From the NCBI RefSeq assembly GCF_019649055.1, contig NW_026570480.1:1-64000 (forward strand): a DNA stretch of 64,000 nucleotides. Direction: 5' to 3'. The notes under the pieces were generated by a model. That model had not been told where the DNA came from. It made no database searches and was given only the letters and a program-made list of their open reading frames with translations. Source of the stretch: Paramacrobiotus metropolitanus. Taxonomy: Eukaryota > Tardigrada > Eutardigrada > Parachela > Macrobiotidae. This document shows positions 47,693 to 57,950 of this stretch, piece after piece. The position numbers and the translations under genes were made by a program. Numbering within the stretch: position 1 is the first letter of the stretch; each line of letters opens with the position of its first letter.

Positions 47693-47718
47693 TAGCGCGG
47701 CACGCGCGTGCCGCGCTA
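47693..47718. repeat. Perfect 26-bp GC-rich palindrome
   Basis: TAGCGCGGCACGC followed directly by its reverse complement, with no spacer. Very GC-rich in an AT-rich surround. Confidence 0.95.
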
Positions 47719-47767
47719 TGCTACAAAACCAGTTACAATTAAAAGCAAAAATATAAGCGACAGCGTT

Positions 47768-47785
47768 GACGTTCTTTGATCTGTC
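47768..47785 (-). promoter_or_regulatory. GS-family upstream motif, isolated copy
   Basis: GACGTTCTTTGATCTGTC, identical in its core to the motif at 53313-53332, but about 880 bp from the nearest GS exon. It may belong to the lost first exon of copy 3. Confidence 0.4.
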
Positions 47786-48360
47786 AACCGCTAACAGCGG
47801 CAAACTCTTTGTACCGGTAATCACGTCAAAAACAGAATGGCCGCATTCTGTTGCAAACAAACTAGTACGAGTATTTTGGCTCTCAGTGCTCATGTAGGTA
47901 ACGGTAGGTCGCGCTGGAGCGGTAAACGAGTGCGTTATGTAACGTACTGTATGTGTCAATTTACCCTGGTTCTGCAGTAGAAACTTTGCAGAAGACTGAC
48001 AGAAGACTAGAACTTCTATGGCGCGACATACATAGGTATTATGTTTTACGAGTTATACGAGTATCTGTGCGCTTGTACGTTTGTTCCTTGTTGTATTAGC
48101 GATGACGTTTTCCACCTGTGTTCTTACAGGATTGCTTCTGATCAGAAGCTGCGCTTCGTCAAAACAATTCTGGAGCCTCGTACGGATATAAATGAATTTT
48201 GTTATGTAAAAAATAAAATTTTTATGCATTACGTGCCCATCACAGGCATCAAATGCAAAACAAATCATTGCGGCGGTGTCAGGTCTGTGACATCTTGCTG
48301 ATCTTAGTGCCTATACATTGGTACAACCAAAAAACGTTTACGCCTTGTTGAGAGAATTAC

Positions 48361-48620
48361 GGAGCTTTAGCGTGTAACCGATTGTCGCTTGTGCCATTCC
48401 TCGAATCTTTTGTGCACGATGGTCGTTTTTGATAGTAGATTCCCCGGGTCTTCTCGTCGCTGATCAAGGCGCGAGCCTTCCGCTGCGGGAGGCGAATTCG
48501 AAGGTGCGAGTGCCGATGCATATGTTGTGTAATAGCAAGGTTCAAAGGCGTAGTTGAAGTTGAAAATGAAATAGTTCGTTCTGCGATACACTGACAGTAA
48601 CAGGAATCTGCATCTTCAGT
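48361..48620 (-). pseudogene. GS-family C-terminal fragment
   Basis: Minus-strand pieces CYCQC, then YYTTYASALAPS, then RLDQRREDPGN match the end of copy 4 (CYCQCF, YYFSTYASALAPS, QIDQRQRKPGG). The N-terminal two thirds are absent. It abuts a plus-strand GS pseudogene only a few bases away. Confidence 0.65.
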
Positions 48621-48623
48621 CAG

Positions 48624-49475
48624 CTTGACACGGGTGGATCAAGCGGATCATCCGGAAGTGGTGGAGCGTACATTGGAAAGGTGCAGTTAAACATTCAGCA
48701 AGCAACCGCACTGGACAACGGCAACCACAACTCGGTGGGCCAATCACACAACCTCGTCTCCGGCACAACGCTGCGGCAGCAGCAGCTCCAGCTTACAATA
48801 TGACCTTGCGGTGACCGCCACCTTAGCGTTCACCTCGCGCAGTAACTATGTTAATACCAATGGTAACTCGATTACCGCCATCCTGCAGAACAACCAGAAC
48901 AGCCAATCCAACAGTACCAGTAATGGCCAGCATCACGGTGTGGTCAGTCAGTCGCAGGTCAACGGCAACGGCACGGGAATATCCCTGAGTAATTCAGCCT
49001 CGGGAAGTCTGTATCTGCGCAATCCCACCTCATCCGACACGATCTCCCGGTCCCTGTGGCAATATACATAATGTGCTACGGCTACGCATCCATATACGAT
49101 TGTACGGGGGGTGCCAATGGATATCCATGCTACTGTTCTTGTGAATGTCGATGAGTAATTCGGCCAGTGGTAGTCTGTATCTGTTCAATCCCACTATAAC
49201 CCAACGCTATATAACGGCACCTTTTGGCTGCAGATTTGCTGCTACCTGCTACGGCGCCCGTTGCGTGCCGGTTAACAATGGCCCCGATGGCTGCTGGTGT
49301 TCCTGTTAGTCAGTATCAACTCCTCCCATCACGGACACAACATATCCAACGGCAGCCATCAGCGGCGGATCGATAATTAGAAATGGTCAGAATGTTCTAA
49401 AGAGTGGGAATAAAATGCCATCGAATGCGCAAAATGGCCATACGGCGCTGCCCCGTAATTTCCGTAAGAAAGGAA
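48624..49475 (+). pseudogene. GS-family pseudogene, duplicate of copy 2
   Basis: Starts at DTGGSSGSSGSGGA and follows copy 2 (VQLNIQQATALDNGNHNSVG, then SHNLVSGTTL). A deletion of about 11 bp breaks the frame where copy 2 has LNIGG. The frame resumes (NQNSQSNSTSNGQHHGVV...) and stops at 49071. The end is chimeric: after one Cys module (CYCSCEC) and a stop, the phrase MSNSASGSLYL and a second Cys module (CRFAATCYGARCVPVNNGP, CWCSC) follow. No signal-peptide exon upstream. It ends with the family 3' end GCCCCGTAATTTCCGTAAGA. Confidence 0.8.
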
Positions 49476-49599
49476 AATTTCCATCCCCTGGTACATGGTG
49501 TAGTTCGTGCTTACTTTTATCTGCTGGAACATGCTATGTTCTACCCACGTTTCACAATGCAATAATGAATGTTCAACGAGTTGTGGTGACTTGACTAGC

Positions 49600-49695
49600 C
49601 TAGCATATTTGATGTTCTTCAACCGATAAGGATATGTGAGAGTGCCCGTTTACGGGCTTGGCTACTCGAAAATAAATCAATCAATCAATCAATGC
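49600..49695 (+). repeat. Retroposon-like 3' end: stem-loop plus (CAAT)n tail
   Basis: GCCCGTTTACGGGC (6-bp stem, TT loop) is followed by TTGGCTACTCGAAAATAAAT and (CAAT)4. A stem-loop plus a short tandem tail is typical of LINE/SINE 3' ends. No coding part is visible. Confidence 0.45.
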
Positions 49696-49909
49696 GCGGT
49701 TAATAAAATTTAGGTCATTGTTATGCGCTACGACAACCGAGGCGCACAGCTATTTCGTAAAAATTATTAATATTAATGGTGCTGTGTGGTGAAATAATCT
49801 TTAAGGCTGTAAAAATGATTTAATGTTGGCCAAGTCTAATTTCAATCTGCATGTCGCCCTTTCGTCTGAACTCGTCCATATTTATAATACCGTACTATTA
49901 ATAAAACCG

Positions 49910-50944
49910 TCATCGTCTTGGATTAACACCAGTAGACGCCGAATTTCCTGCTCTTTCGTCAACCGGTACCGATGGTTGGACGCTATTCGGTTCGCGTCTG
50001 CGGTAACATCCCATTAACTTGCTGACCGCATTGTGCATTTCCGGGCTGCCCCAGTTGAATAGAAAGGGGTTAACCGCCGAGAGACAATATCCCATCCAGT
50101 ACGTCACCGTGAAAAAATCATAATTGTAGTATCCCGTACTCATCGACAGTGCTTCGTAAGCAAAATACGGCCCAAACATGACGATCAGCGCGGCCATCAG
50201 CAGTGACAGCAGGACATACACCTGATGCTCTTTCTTGGCCCTCTGCACTTCTCTCCACGTGGGCACTGTGCTGGTAGCGCTGATGCGGCGCGCACCCCGC
50301 CGTCTCCATATCTGCCATGTGGTCCCGCAATACGCCACAACGGTCGTCAAAGCGGGTGTCCAGTATAAAAAGATTAATTGGTAAAAGCAGCTGGCGTACG
50401 ACGGGTGCAGCCACGGATCCCAGTAGCATTCGTGGCGATCTTCGTTAATACCAAAGTACAGTCTGTAAAACGTCAACGAGGGTACAATCAAACCATTACT
50501 AAACACCCAGATGCCCAACACAGCTAACTGCGATTTCATACGCGTATGGTGCCGGTTGTAAGAAACCGGAAAGGCCACGGCCCATAAACGGTCCACAGAG
50601 ATGGTTTGCAGCGTCAGCATCATAATGGAGGTGCTCAGGAAGTCGAAGTACATCCAGACGGTACAGAGCGCGTAACTCCAGGGCCAGTAGTTGTAGTAGG
50701 TGAACACGGCGTAGCTGGTCATTCCCATGGTCCCGGTTAAGAAATCTGCAACAGCCAGGTTGAAGAGGTAGTAGTTGAAGGCGGTGCGGGCCTGTCGGTC
50801 AGCAAAGAATTCGCAGATGACGAGAAAGTTGGCCGATATCGTGATGGTTATAACGATGGAGATTAGCGTGATTTCCCACCAGGAGCCGGTTGGGACGGTT
50901 TGATCCGTTGTGATATTGGACGTCGTGTTATTGACAAGTGACAT
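49910..50944 (-). CDS. Aminergic-like rhodopsin-family GPCR, copy B
   Basis: 344 residues from ATG 50944 (MSLVNNTTSNITTDQT), same length as copy A at 43811 and about 6.1 kb from it. Differences are scattered, mostly conservative substitutions; all motifs agree: YFDFLSTSIMML (TM3 Asp), ISVDRLWAVAFPVSY, a short basic loop 3, MFGPYFAYE in TM6 and NPFLFNWGSPEMHNA in TM7. Frame fully open, so the two copies have stayed coding since the duplication. Ligand unknown. Confidence 0.88.
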   Translation of the reverse strand: MSLVNNTTSNITTDQTVPTGSWWEITLISIVITITISANFLVICEFFADRQARTAFNYYLFNLAVADFLTGTMGMTSYAVFTYYNYWPWSYALCTVWMYFDFLSTSIMMLTLQTISVDRLWAVAFPVSYNRHHTRMKSQLAVLGIWVFSNGLIVPSLTFYRLYFGINEDRHECYWDPWLHPSYASCFYQLIFLYWTPALTTVVAYCGTTWQIWRRRGARRISATSTVPTWREVQRAKKEHQVYVLLSLLMAALIVMFGPYFAYEALSMSTGYYNYDFFTVTYWMGYCLSAVNPFLFNWGSPEMHNAVSKLMGCYRRREPNSVQPSVPVDERAGNSASTGVNPRR

Positions 50945-52256
50945 TTTTGTAGCCGATTGATTCCGAGAGCGTCTTTCATTAGACTGGGTGCAATTCCTTA
51001 TGTCCGCTATTACCACGAGATATTTTATGTAACGTAATCGGTTCTAATAGCTCGGTCGCTTGATCGGAAAAGTCTGACCAAAATCTTGAGACGACAAAAT
51101 CTTTTTCTTAGAATGACAACGGGTAAGGTGTATTTATACGCTAATACGTGTATTTATATATACACCTTACTCGTTGTATTTATACGCTGATAAATACAAC
51201 GGGTAAGGTGTATTTATCTCGTCTGACGTAGTTTGCATTATTAAAATATCACTCACATTTACACAGCGGACGTTGCATCGTTTACTTGGAGCCAGGTCCT
51301 TGCCCAGTTTTCAATCGAACTCAGCAGTGCTTATGCTTTACCAAAACAACAGCCACGAGGCATAATGCAACACTCCAGGATTTCCTTCGAAAATTGCCAT
51401 GACGTACGTTAGTGTTGTGTCAATCGAATTGTCACGTCAACATTCGCGCTATGTAGAGTCCTCAAACTTTAATACAATACTTACGTATGTTTGGCTCGGC
51501 AAATTTATTACTTATCATAAGAGGTTAATAGTTATAAGTAAATCTAAAGACTCGTAGTTATAATCTGACGCACAGACATTTTCTTCATTTGCGAACTGGA
51601 GCATATATGCATGAACGAACCATTACAGATCAGCACCGAGTTTTAGGTAATTAAGCAAGTAGAAATTAAAAATGCATGAAGGATTGTCATTAGCCGAAAT
51701 GTGCAAGTATTCGACCGGTGGAGGGGAAATGTGTGTCGGTCAATGTCAGACCGGCTTACGGTCTTGGAAAGTGTTGCGAACCGTCAAGAAAACTATACGA
51801 CGTACTAGTGAAATTATCTTTGTTTAATTTATATTGTCTTTGCGTTTTGGCGGCAGTAATTGTCCTTGCCAAAACAATGAACTGGATAGAGAAACTGTAC
51901 TCGCAGACAACTGTGACACCTCAGTTATGGCTTTTCGACGTTTTCAAAAACGGTTTTCTCAGCACCATTTTCTCTGGATGTGCAAATGATTCTTTGATAC
52001 CTTGTACCGGGTCTTTTCCCTTAACGGCTATCTCGCATTTTTATTCGTAAATACGCCAAGCAGACATTTTCAGAGCAAAAGGGATCGGCAAGCAAAATGA
52101 AACAGCACACACATCTATAGCAAAACTGAGAGATTAAATCGATAATTTTTATTTTGAAGCGCTTTTGTATTACTAATAAGTTAATTACGTTTAGGTTGCT
52201 TAACATGCATTGTATATTGTAGAGCGATGAGGATTCCTATCCTGAAAAACTTTATA
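50945..52256. other. Upstream region of GPCR copy B, part of the duplication
   Basis: Counterpart of 44846-46176. Includes the inverted/direct repeat at 51117-51216. An ORF at 51718-52050 is not matched by an open frame in the sister block, so I do not call it. Confidence 0.5.
51117..51216. repeat. Inverted and direct repeat of ACGGGTAAGGTGTATTTATA
   Basis: The unit occurs at about 51119, inverted at about 51158 (TATATACACCTTACTCGT) and again direct at about 51188. It is absent from the sister block, so it is newer than the duplication. Confidence 0.75.
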
Positions 52257-53153
52257 TTATATACATATACATATTATTCCTGAACTATTCGGATTCCTTA
52301 GCCTTGCAAGGAAATAAATACTGTACAGGTTCTTTTGTAGCCCGTGATCCTTTCTGCTGGCCTGTCCGCCGGGTTTTCTCTGTCGCTGATCAATTTGTGA
52401 GTCTTTTGCTGCGTTAGGCGATGGTGCGAGTGCCGATGCATACGTTGAGAAATAGTAAAAAGTAGTAGTGGAAGGAGTTGTTTCTGTAAAACACTGACAG
52501 TAGCAGGAATTCTCACTCTCGACCAACTGACAACCGCCCCATCCGGTATTGTAATAGCAGGAAAGACCGTTACAAGGAAATCGTGACGTCGGGGTAGTAG
52601 TGGGATTGCGCAGGTACAGGCTACCTGAGGCTGAATTGCTCATCGACATTCCCGTGCCGTTGCCGGTGGCCTGCGATTGGCTAACCACACTGTGATGCTG
52701 GCCGTCGCTGGTGCTGTTGGATTGGCTGTTCTCGTTGTTCTGCAGGGCACCGGTCACTGCGCTACCATTGGCATTAACGTAATTACTGCCGAAGGCGGAC
52801 GCGGGGTGGGCGGTGACCGTAGGGTCATACTGCAGACTGGAGCTGCTGCTGCCACCGAAGTTTAGGGTTGTGCCGGAGACGAGGTTCTGTGATTGGCCTA
52901 CCGAGTTCTGGTTACCGTTGTCCAGGGCGGTTGCTTGTTGACTGTTTAACTGGACTTGGCCGTTCGTCGCTCCTCCGCTCGCGGATGATCCACTTGAACC
53001 GCCGGTATCACCTATCAAAAACAGCGAGAAAAAAATTAAGAAGATTTAATTGTGGAGCAATAAACGTTCATTACTTCTAGAACAAGCGAGCAAACTTCTA
53101 TACTTACCCAAAACCAGTGGCAAAAAGCCGAGAATTAGCGGAAAAAACTGCAT
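52257..53153 (-). CDS. GS-family secreted protein, copy 4
   Basis: Minus-strand join of 53108-53153 and 52257-53011 (266 residues); phase-1 intron of 96 bp (GTAAGT...GATAG). The signal peptide is MQFFPLILGFLPLVLG. The mature part starts GDTGGSSGSSASGG. Blocks are NGQVQLNSQQATALDNGNQN, SVGQSQNLVSGTTLNFGGS, LQYDPTVTAHP, SNSTSDGQHHSVVSQSQATG and NGTGMSMSN. The Cys module is CNGLSCYYNTGWGGCQL then SCYCQC (C-x4-C-x8-C-x7-C-x-C-x-C). A basic DQRQRKPGG tail is followed by a diverged hydrophobic C-terminus (SIYFLARLRN...) where the frame probably reads past the ancestral end. It is the counterpart of copy 3 in the tandem block and keeps the first exon. Confidence 0.85.
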
Positions 53154-53295
53154 CGTTGCTATCGTAAACAAAGAAAACGGAAAAGTTTTAATGCAATCGA
53201 TGTTTTTGATCGACCGTTTCCGAGTAAATGTGCACTGCCTTTTATACAAGAAGTGGAGAAATCACTACACTTCCTACTGGCAAGTACGATGGCAG

Positions 53296-53398
53296 TTAAC
53301 AAGTGAGAGTTTTCTGACGTTCTTTGATCTGTTCGTCGCTGCTAATGGCGTATTCGTTGTGCCGGAAGTGAACTTCCATCGTGAGACTTGCAAATAGC
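53296..53398 (-). promoter_or_regulatory. Conserved upstream block of GS copy 4
   Basis: Reverse complement of the block at 42248-42350. It contains TCTGACGTTCTTTGATCTGT (53313-53332), 160 bp upstream of the ATG at 53153, about the same distance as for copy 2. Confidence 0.6.
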
Positions 53399-54086
53399 GC
53401 GTACCACATAACCGCGACATTCTGTAACCGCTAATCGAGGCGGTGTACTTAAATTTATTGTTTTCCCGCTACAGTTGTAATTTAATCCTCAAACACTGCT
53501 TTCTCAGTTTTCCCATTCGCCGCCATAGGTCAAGGAAGTCAGAAATGATACAAGCGGTAACTCGGTACGGATGCGCCAAATTCGCATCATTTTAAAAGTT
53601 CAGGGTCGGTTCGCTCGCTAATAAAGTGAAAGCTATGAAGTTTTCACGCAAGAAAGTGTTGAAACATTCATAAAAAATGTTGAAAATACAGTAAACCTGA
53701 CTTTTCAACGTTTTGTTGCCCCTTTGAGATTACGAAACCGTGCTTCCGGTACGGTTCGAAAAGAAAACAGTCAATTAATCTTAAAAGTTATAATACCGGT
53801 CACAGATCAAAGAACAGAGCAATACAGTAAATTGTGCCGATTCATTTCCCATTATACTGGCTGTCGGCTGCAATTGCGCACTTTTCTGATAGTCTTTTAG
53901 GTGTAAATCAGCTACAAATATAAAATATGAGCCCGTCCCAGAAACGAGTAAACACTGTATTCGAGCAGTACCTAGACTGCGCTTAATAACGCATGAAGTG
54001 GATTCTTTTTCTTTTGTTCACAGCACTATGTCCTAGTGGATGCAACAAGCGAGAATACACTTTGCCCCAGAAAAATGCCTATGAGC
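53399..54086. other. Intergenic
   Basis: No coding exon. Another, inverted copy of the motif (ACAGATCAAAGAACAGAG) lies at about 53802. Confidence 0.5.
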
Positions 54087-54829
54087 TAGACAAGACAAGA
54101 CAAGACAACTTTATTCCCCCAGATTTCCTCTGGCAGGGGCACACCATGCGTTGTGCCGTATGATTAGGTTTAAAATCATAGCTTTTGCAGAACAAACATC
54201 GATGATGTCAAGAAAATAATATCAAACATAACAAGTTAACAATGTAAAACGTAAAACAAAAGGCGATGTAAAACATGATGTACGTAAAACAAAAGGAAGG
54301 TGAGTTTATGGATTCAACTGCATTTTAGTTGCAGAAAGCTTTACATAGGCAGCAGTAACAATTCGCCGCAAAATACTTTGCGGCTATCTTTCAAGATCTG
54401 GTTAAAAAAATTGCTTAAACAAAAGAACAGCGTTTTATCGTGCTCCGTCGGCGTGTCCTTTCTTCGTAGTAAGTTCTGCATTGTTTCCACTAGCTCGCCA
54501 TCCGGTATTGAAAGTTCATGGACAGCTAGTCGCTCTTTTAGTTTTTCCCTGTGTGGAAAGTATCCCGGACATTCATTCAGTGCATGATACTCGTCTTCCA
54601 CAACCTCACAGAAGTTACATATCCGCTCCTCTCGTGACAAACCGTTCCATCTTCCTGTCTCCACAGCAAGATAGTGACCGGAAGTCAACATTTTTACCCA
54701 GTTTCCGCTTATTATCACAGGCATCGTTTTCAACAAGTCCACTTCTCCGCTTACCGGTAGACGCTGAAATAAAAAATGCAACCTGCTGCTCCTGGCAGCG
54801 TTATCCTGTACCGACTTAAATAGATTCAC
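54087..54829 (-). mobile_element. 5'-truncated LINE 3' end with (GTCTT)n tail
   Basis: A 162-codon minus-strand ORF (54341-54829) resembles the C-terminus of non-LTR reverse transcriptases. It has KMLTSGHYLAVETGRWN, then EERICNFCEVVEDEYHALNE, then CPGYFPHREKLKER: the C-x2-C...H-x4-C zinc knuckle after the RT domain. The 3' flank ends in AATAAAGTTGTCTTGTCTTG, a pentanucleotide tail like those of LINE insertions. No RT domain upstream. The ORF is intact over its length, so the insertion is not very old. Confidence 0.75.
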
Positions 54830-55439
54830 CCGGAATGTTTTCTCGAGTCTCTATGATACTCAGAATTTCGCTCGCCGCACCACAGTAACTGCAAAGACAA
54901 ACTATAAACTTAATCCGTTTCTCTTTTCTGTTGAAATTTTCAATAACTTCAGGTGCTTAAACGTCGATACAACTATGTATGTACATATATGTGAACACAA
55001 TAATTACTAATTTTCCGATTTTTCCTGCATAAGTTTGATACACCTGCCAATTACACCTGATTAAACGTTATATCTGGGTGATATACGTTTGATGTAAGTC
55101 CACTGGAACATCGGTTCAAGGATCAGCAACCAGCGGGCAAGTTGATCTCAATAATTAGCCATCATCGTCGCTGGACAGTGGAAGCTACCACTCGGTGGGC
55201 AATTCTGATTTCTATTCGGCCAAGCTAGCAAGCAGTTGTAAATTTACTGTTACCGCCCGGCGGGCGCCCGCCATGCCCGACTTATTTTCTCCGCTCTGTT
55301 GTTTTTCTGAAGCCAGATAAAAAGAGGTTTCTGTGCAAGGAAAGGGAACCGGCAAGCGCGCACGTTCCGTCGGTCCTCAGCCGAGAACTTCCACTTGTCG
55401 TTTTCTGCTTGACGATCAAAGACAATATATGAGTAGCAA
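54830..55439. other. Intergenic
   Basis: No coding exon recognised; separates the LINE end from a decayed GS copy. Confidence 0.45.
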
Positions 55440-56010
55440 CACGTAATCCCCATGCATCCATAACCGTAACCAGTGACGCCCTAGCAAGGAAACTGTCACG
55501 ACTTGAGGTAGCGGCATAATACATTAACGATGAACCGCCACTGAGGGCGTAAACAACCAACTGATTGTTGTCAACAGGACAACAAGGGCATACTCCTATC
55601 GCAGTTCCCATGCTAGACGGAAAACACACAGAGGTTACTAAAGGTCACTATAGCACAACACAGTCTCGTGACATCAGTGCCAGTGCACTACGCCACAGAA
55701 ATCGTGTTGGATCGATAGTGTTCTTGGTCGCATTGACCAGATATAAACTACCACTGGCCGAACTACTCTAATTGTAAAACGTTCCTGTGCCGTTGCCGAT
55801 GAACAGTGACTGGGCGGCCACATTGTGATTTTGATCATAGCGCCACCAGTGGCGTAAAGGAAGTAACTTCCGGAGATGGACGCTGATTTGGTGATTACTA
55901 ATGGGTCATACCGAAGACTGGAGGTGCTGTGCCATAATGTTGAACGCTGGGGCGGTGTCCTGACGTGTGGTTAACGAAACTGTGGCTACCAAACAGAGTG
56001 GACGTGTACT
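55440..56010 (-). pseudogene. Decayed GS-family copy
   Basis: On the minus strand, scattered matches lie in the correct order: AACTGTGGCTACC region, GGGTCATACCGAAGACTGGA (for GGGTCATACTGCAGACTGGA), GTTCCTGTGCCGTTGCCGAT and CCGTAACCAGTGACGCC of the Cys region. Frames are broken throughout, and no signal-peptide exon is seen. Confidence 0.65.
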
Positions 56011-56884
56011 GTACCGCTTATCTGGAGCTATAACTGATGCGAATATTTTGAATATTACATAAAAGTCTTGCGAAAAATACTGACCGTGGGAAAATTACAG
56101 ATAAAATTTTAAAATTACGGTATGGTTTCCATCAAGACCAAAACTGCAAACGGAATCTCTGGTTAGTATGTACTTTATAAGGCTCTCACAGTTTTTGTTT
56201 TGCTTCTATACTGGCATGACGCATGTTGGATATGGTATTCAGCATCCATTATGGAATGGATATTCCATTGTAAGGAGCCGTTTACGCACTGCGCTTACTG
56301 GAGCAAATGGCCCGGGTGGCATAAGTTAATGAGTAGGGTCCGCATTGACTGAAAGGATCACCCAAGCCTCAAGCGGCACATGATGGGCACACTCCAGCAG
56401 GTCTCTTTCAGAATCAAGATTTTAGCAAAATCATTATTCTCCAAACAACCATACAGGTAATGGCTCAGGTGCTTGTTCTGAACATTCTCGAATAAGGTAA
56501 TCAAATTTCATCCTGGGTAGTATATTTATGTAAGTCAATCCCAGTAATGCACAATCCATAGTGCAGATTGCATAAATATAATAAGGTATTTTCCGGGCCG
56601 GCACTCGACTTTATAAGGACCGTTCCGCGTTTCCTGAGCATTCATCTTAATTCCGTTTCGTTGAGATAACGCTGGTTAAGCTTGCGGATTCTCTAATATA
56701 TCAAAATTATATACATTGCAGCGGTATTTGTTATCGCTTGCAGTTTTTTAATTTTATAGCGGAGTGGCCATTGCTGTCCGACAATGTTATGAACAGTAAC
56801 CCTATACCAGCTCAATATTTATTTGCTTTTCCCGTCTTTCTGACGGTATTCTTTGTACCAGCGCAGTACATTTTTTTCAAAATA
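56011..56884. other. Intergenic
   Basis: 5' flank of the GPCR pseudogene. The open frame extends upstream of 56885 to 56738 but that part has no homology to the sister receptors. Confidence 0.5.
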
Positions 56885-57950
56885 ATGTTAGAGAGTAACC
56901 TAACAAATTTCACGGCTATTCAAGACCCTGCACATTTAGCACCTTGGTGGGAGATCTCCTTGATATCGATTTTGATCATCGTGACGGTCTTCACAAACTT
57001 TGTCTTAATCTGCGCTTTTTTTGTGGATCGTCATGCTCGTACGCCCTTCAACTATTACCTTCTAAACTTGGCCGTAGCCGACTTCCTGAACGGCGTTCTG
57101 GGCATGACTTACTACGCCATTTATACATATTTCACATATTGGCCTGCAAGCTATGCTCTATGTACCGTCTGGATGTATTTCGACTTTCTAACCACAGCGC
57201 TCATGCTGCAAACACTGCAGATAATCTCCCTAGATAGATTATGGGCGGTGACCTTTCCAGTCTCGTATAAACGGTATCATACCCGTTTTAAATCGCAGCT
57301 TGCAATCCTTTAGATTTGGATTCTTAGCAATGCGATGATCGTTCCGTCGCTGGCGTACTACAGACTGTACATCGGAATCAAGGAAAACCCAAAAGACTGT
57401 TATTGGGATCCCTTCTTGCAACCGTCGTACGCTAGCCCTTTTATGTCCTTATTGTTTTATTCTGGACGCCGGCATTAATGACTGTCGTCGCGTACGGTGC
57501 GACAACCTGGCAGATTTGGTTGCGTCGCAGTGGCCGCGTTCGCAACATCAACACAACACCCGGTGTTTTAACAGCGGGAGAAATCCGGCGTAATAAGAAA
57601 GAACGCCAGATTTACATTCTCCTGTCGCTCTGTTAGCGGCGCTGATTATTACATGGTCGCCATATTTCGTTTACGAAGGTATATCGATGGGCACTGGATA
57701 TTATGATTATGAGTTCTTTACTATAACTTATTGGATGGCCTATTTGCTGTTGGCAGTCAATCCGTTCTTGTTCAATATGGGCAGCCCCGAGATGCATAAC
57801 GCACTGAAGAAGCTGCTGAAGCGACGTGCACATATACGTCATAGGGACAATGCGGTTCAGTCTGCACAACAAACGGGTGAAAAGGGCACAAATTCCGCAA
57901 CTACCGGAACCAATAACGAAAACCTTGTAACTGTTGGCTCACTTGGCTGA
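56885..57950 (+). pseudogene. Aminergic-like GPCR, copy C, inactivated
   Basis: ATG 56885 (MLESNLTNFTAIQD) matches the start of copies A and B. TM1-TM4 are open: NLAVADFLNGVLGM, YFDFLTTALMLQ and ISLDRLWAVTFPVSYKRYHT. A TAG then replaces the conserved Gly in QLAVLGIWV (57311-57313). Homology goes on, with a frameshift near 57440 in TM5 and another near 57630 at the start of TM6. TM6 reads IITWSPYFVYE, keeping the Trp that copies A and B have lost. TM7 is NPFLFNMGSPEMHNA, and the last frame ends at 57950. One stop and two shifts make this a pseudogene. It is more diverged than A and B are from each other. Confidence 0.9.

Larger units (their letters stand above)
46890..48360. other. Intergenic with palindrome and motif copies
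   Basis: Holds the 26-bp palindrome at 47693-47718 and two copies of the GS upstream motif (about 47508-47535 and 47768-47785), which are themselves a 257-bp-spaced duplicate (CAGCGTTGtCTTTCTTTGtT / CAGCGTTGACGTTCTTTGAT). No coding exon. Confidence 0.6.

Noticed and set aside
51718-52050. 110-codon ORF upstream of GPCR copy B
   Set aside because: The sister block at 45.5-45.9 kb has no open counterpart, so it is not under coding constraint.
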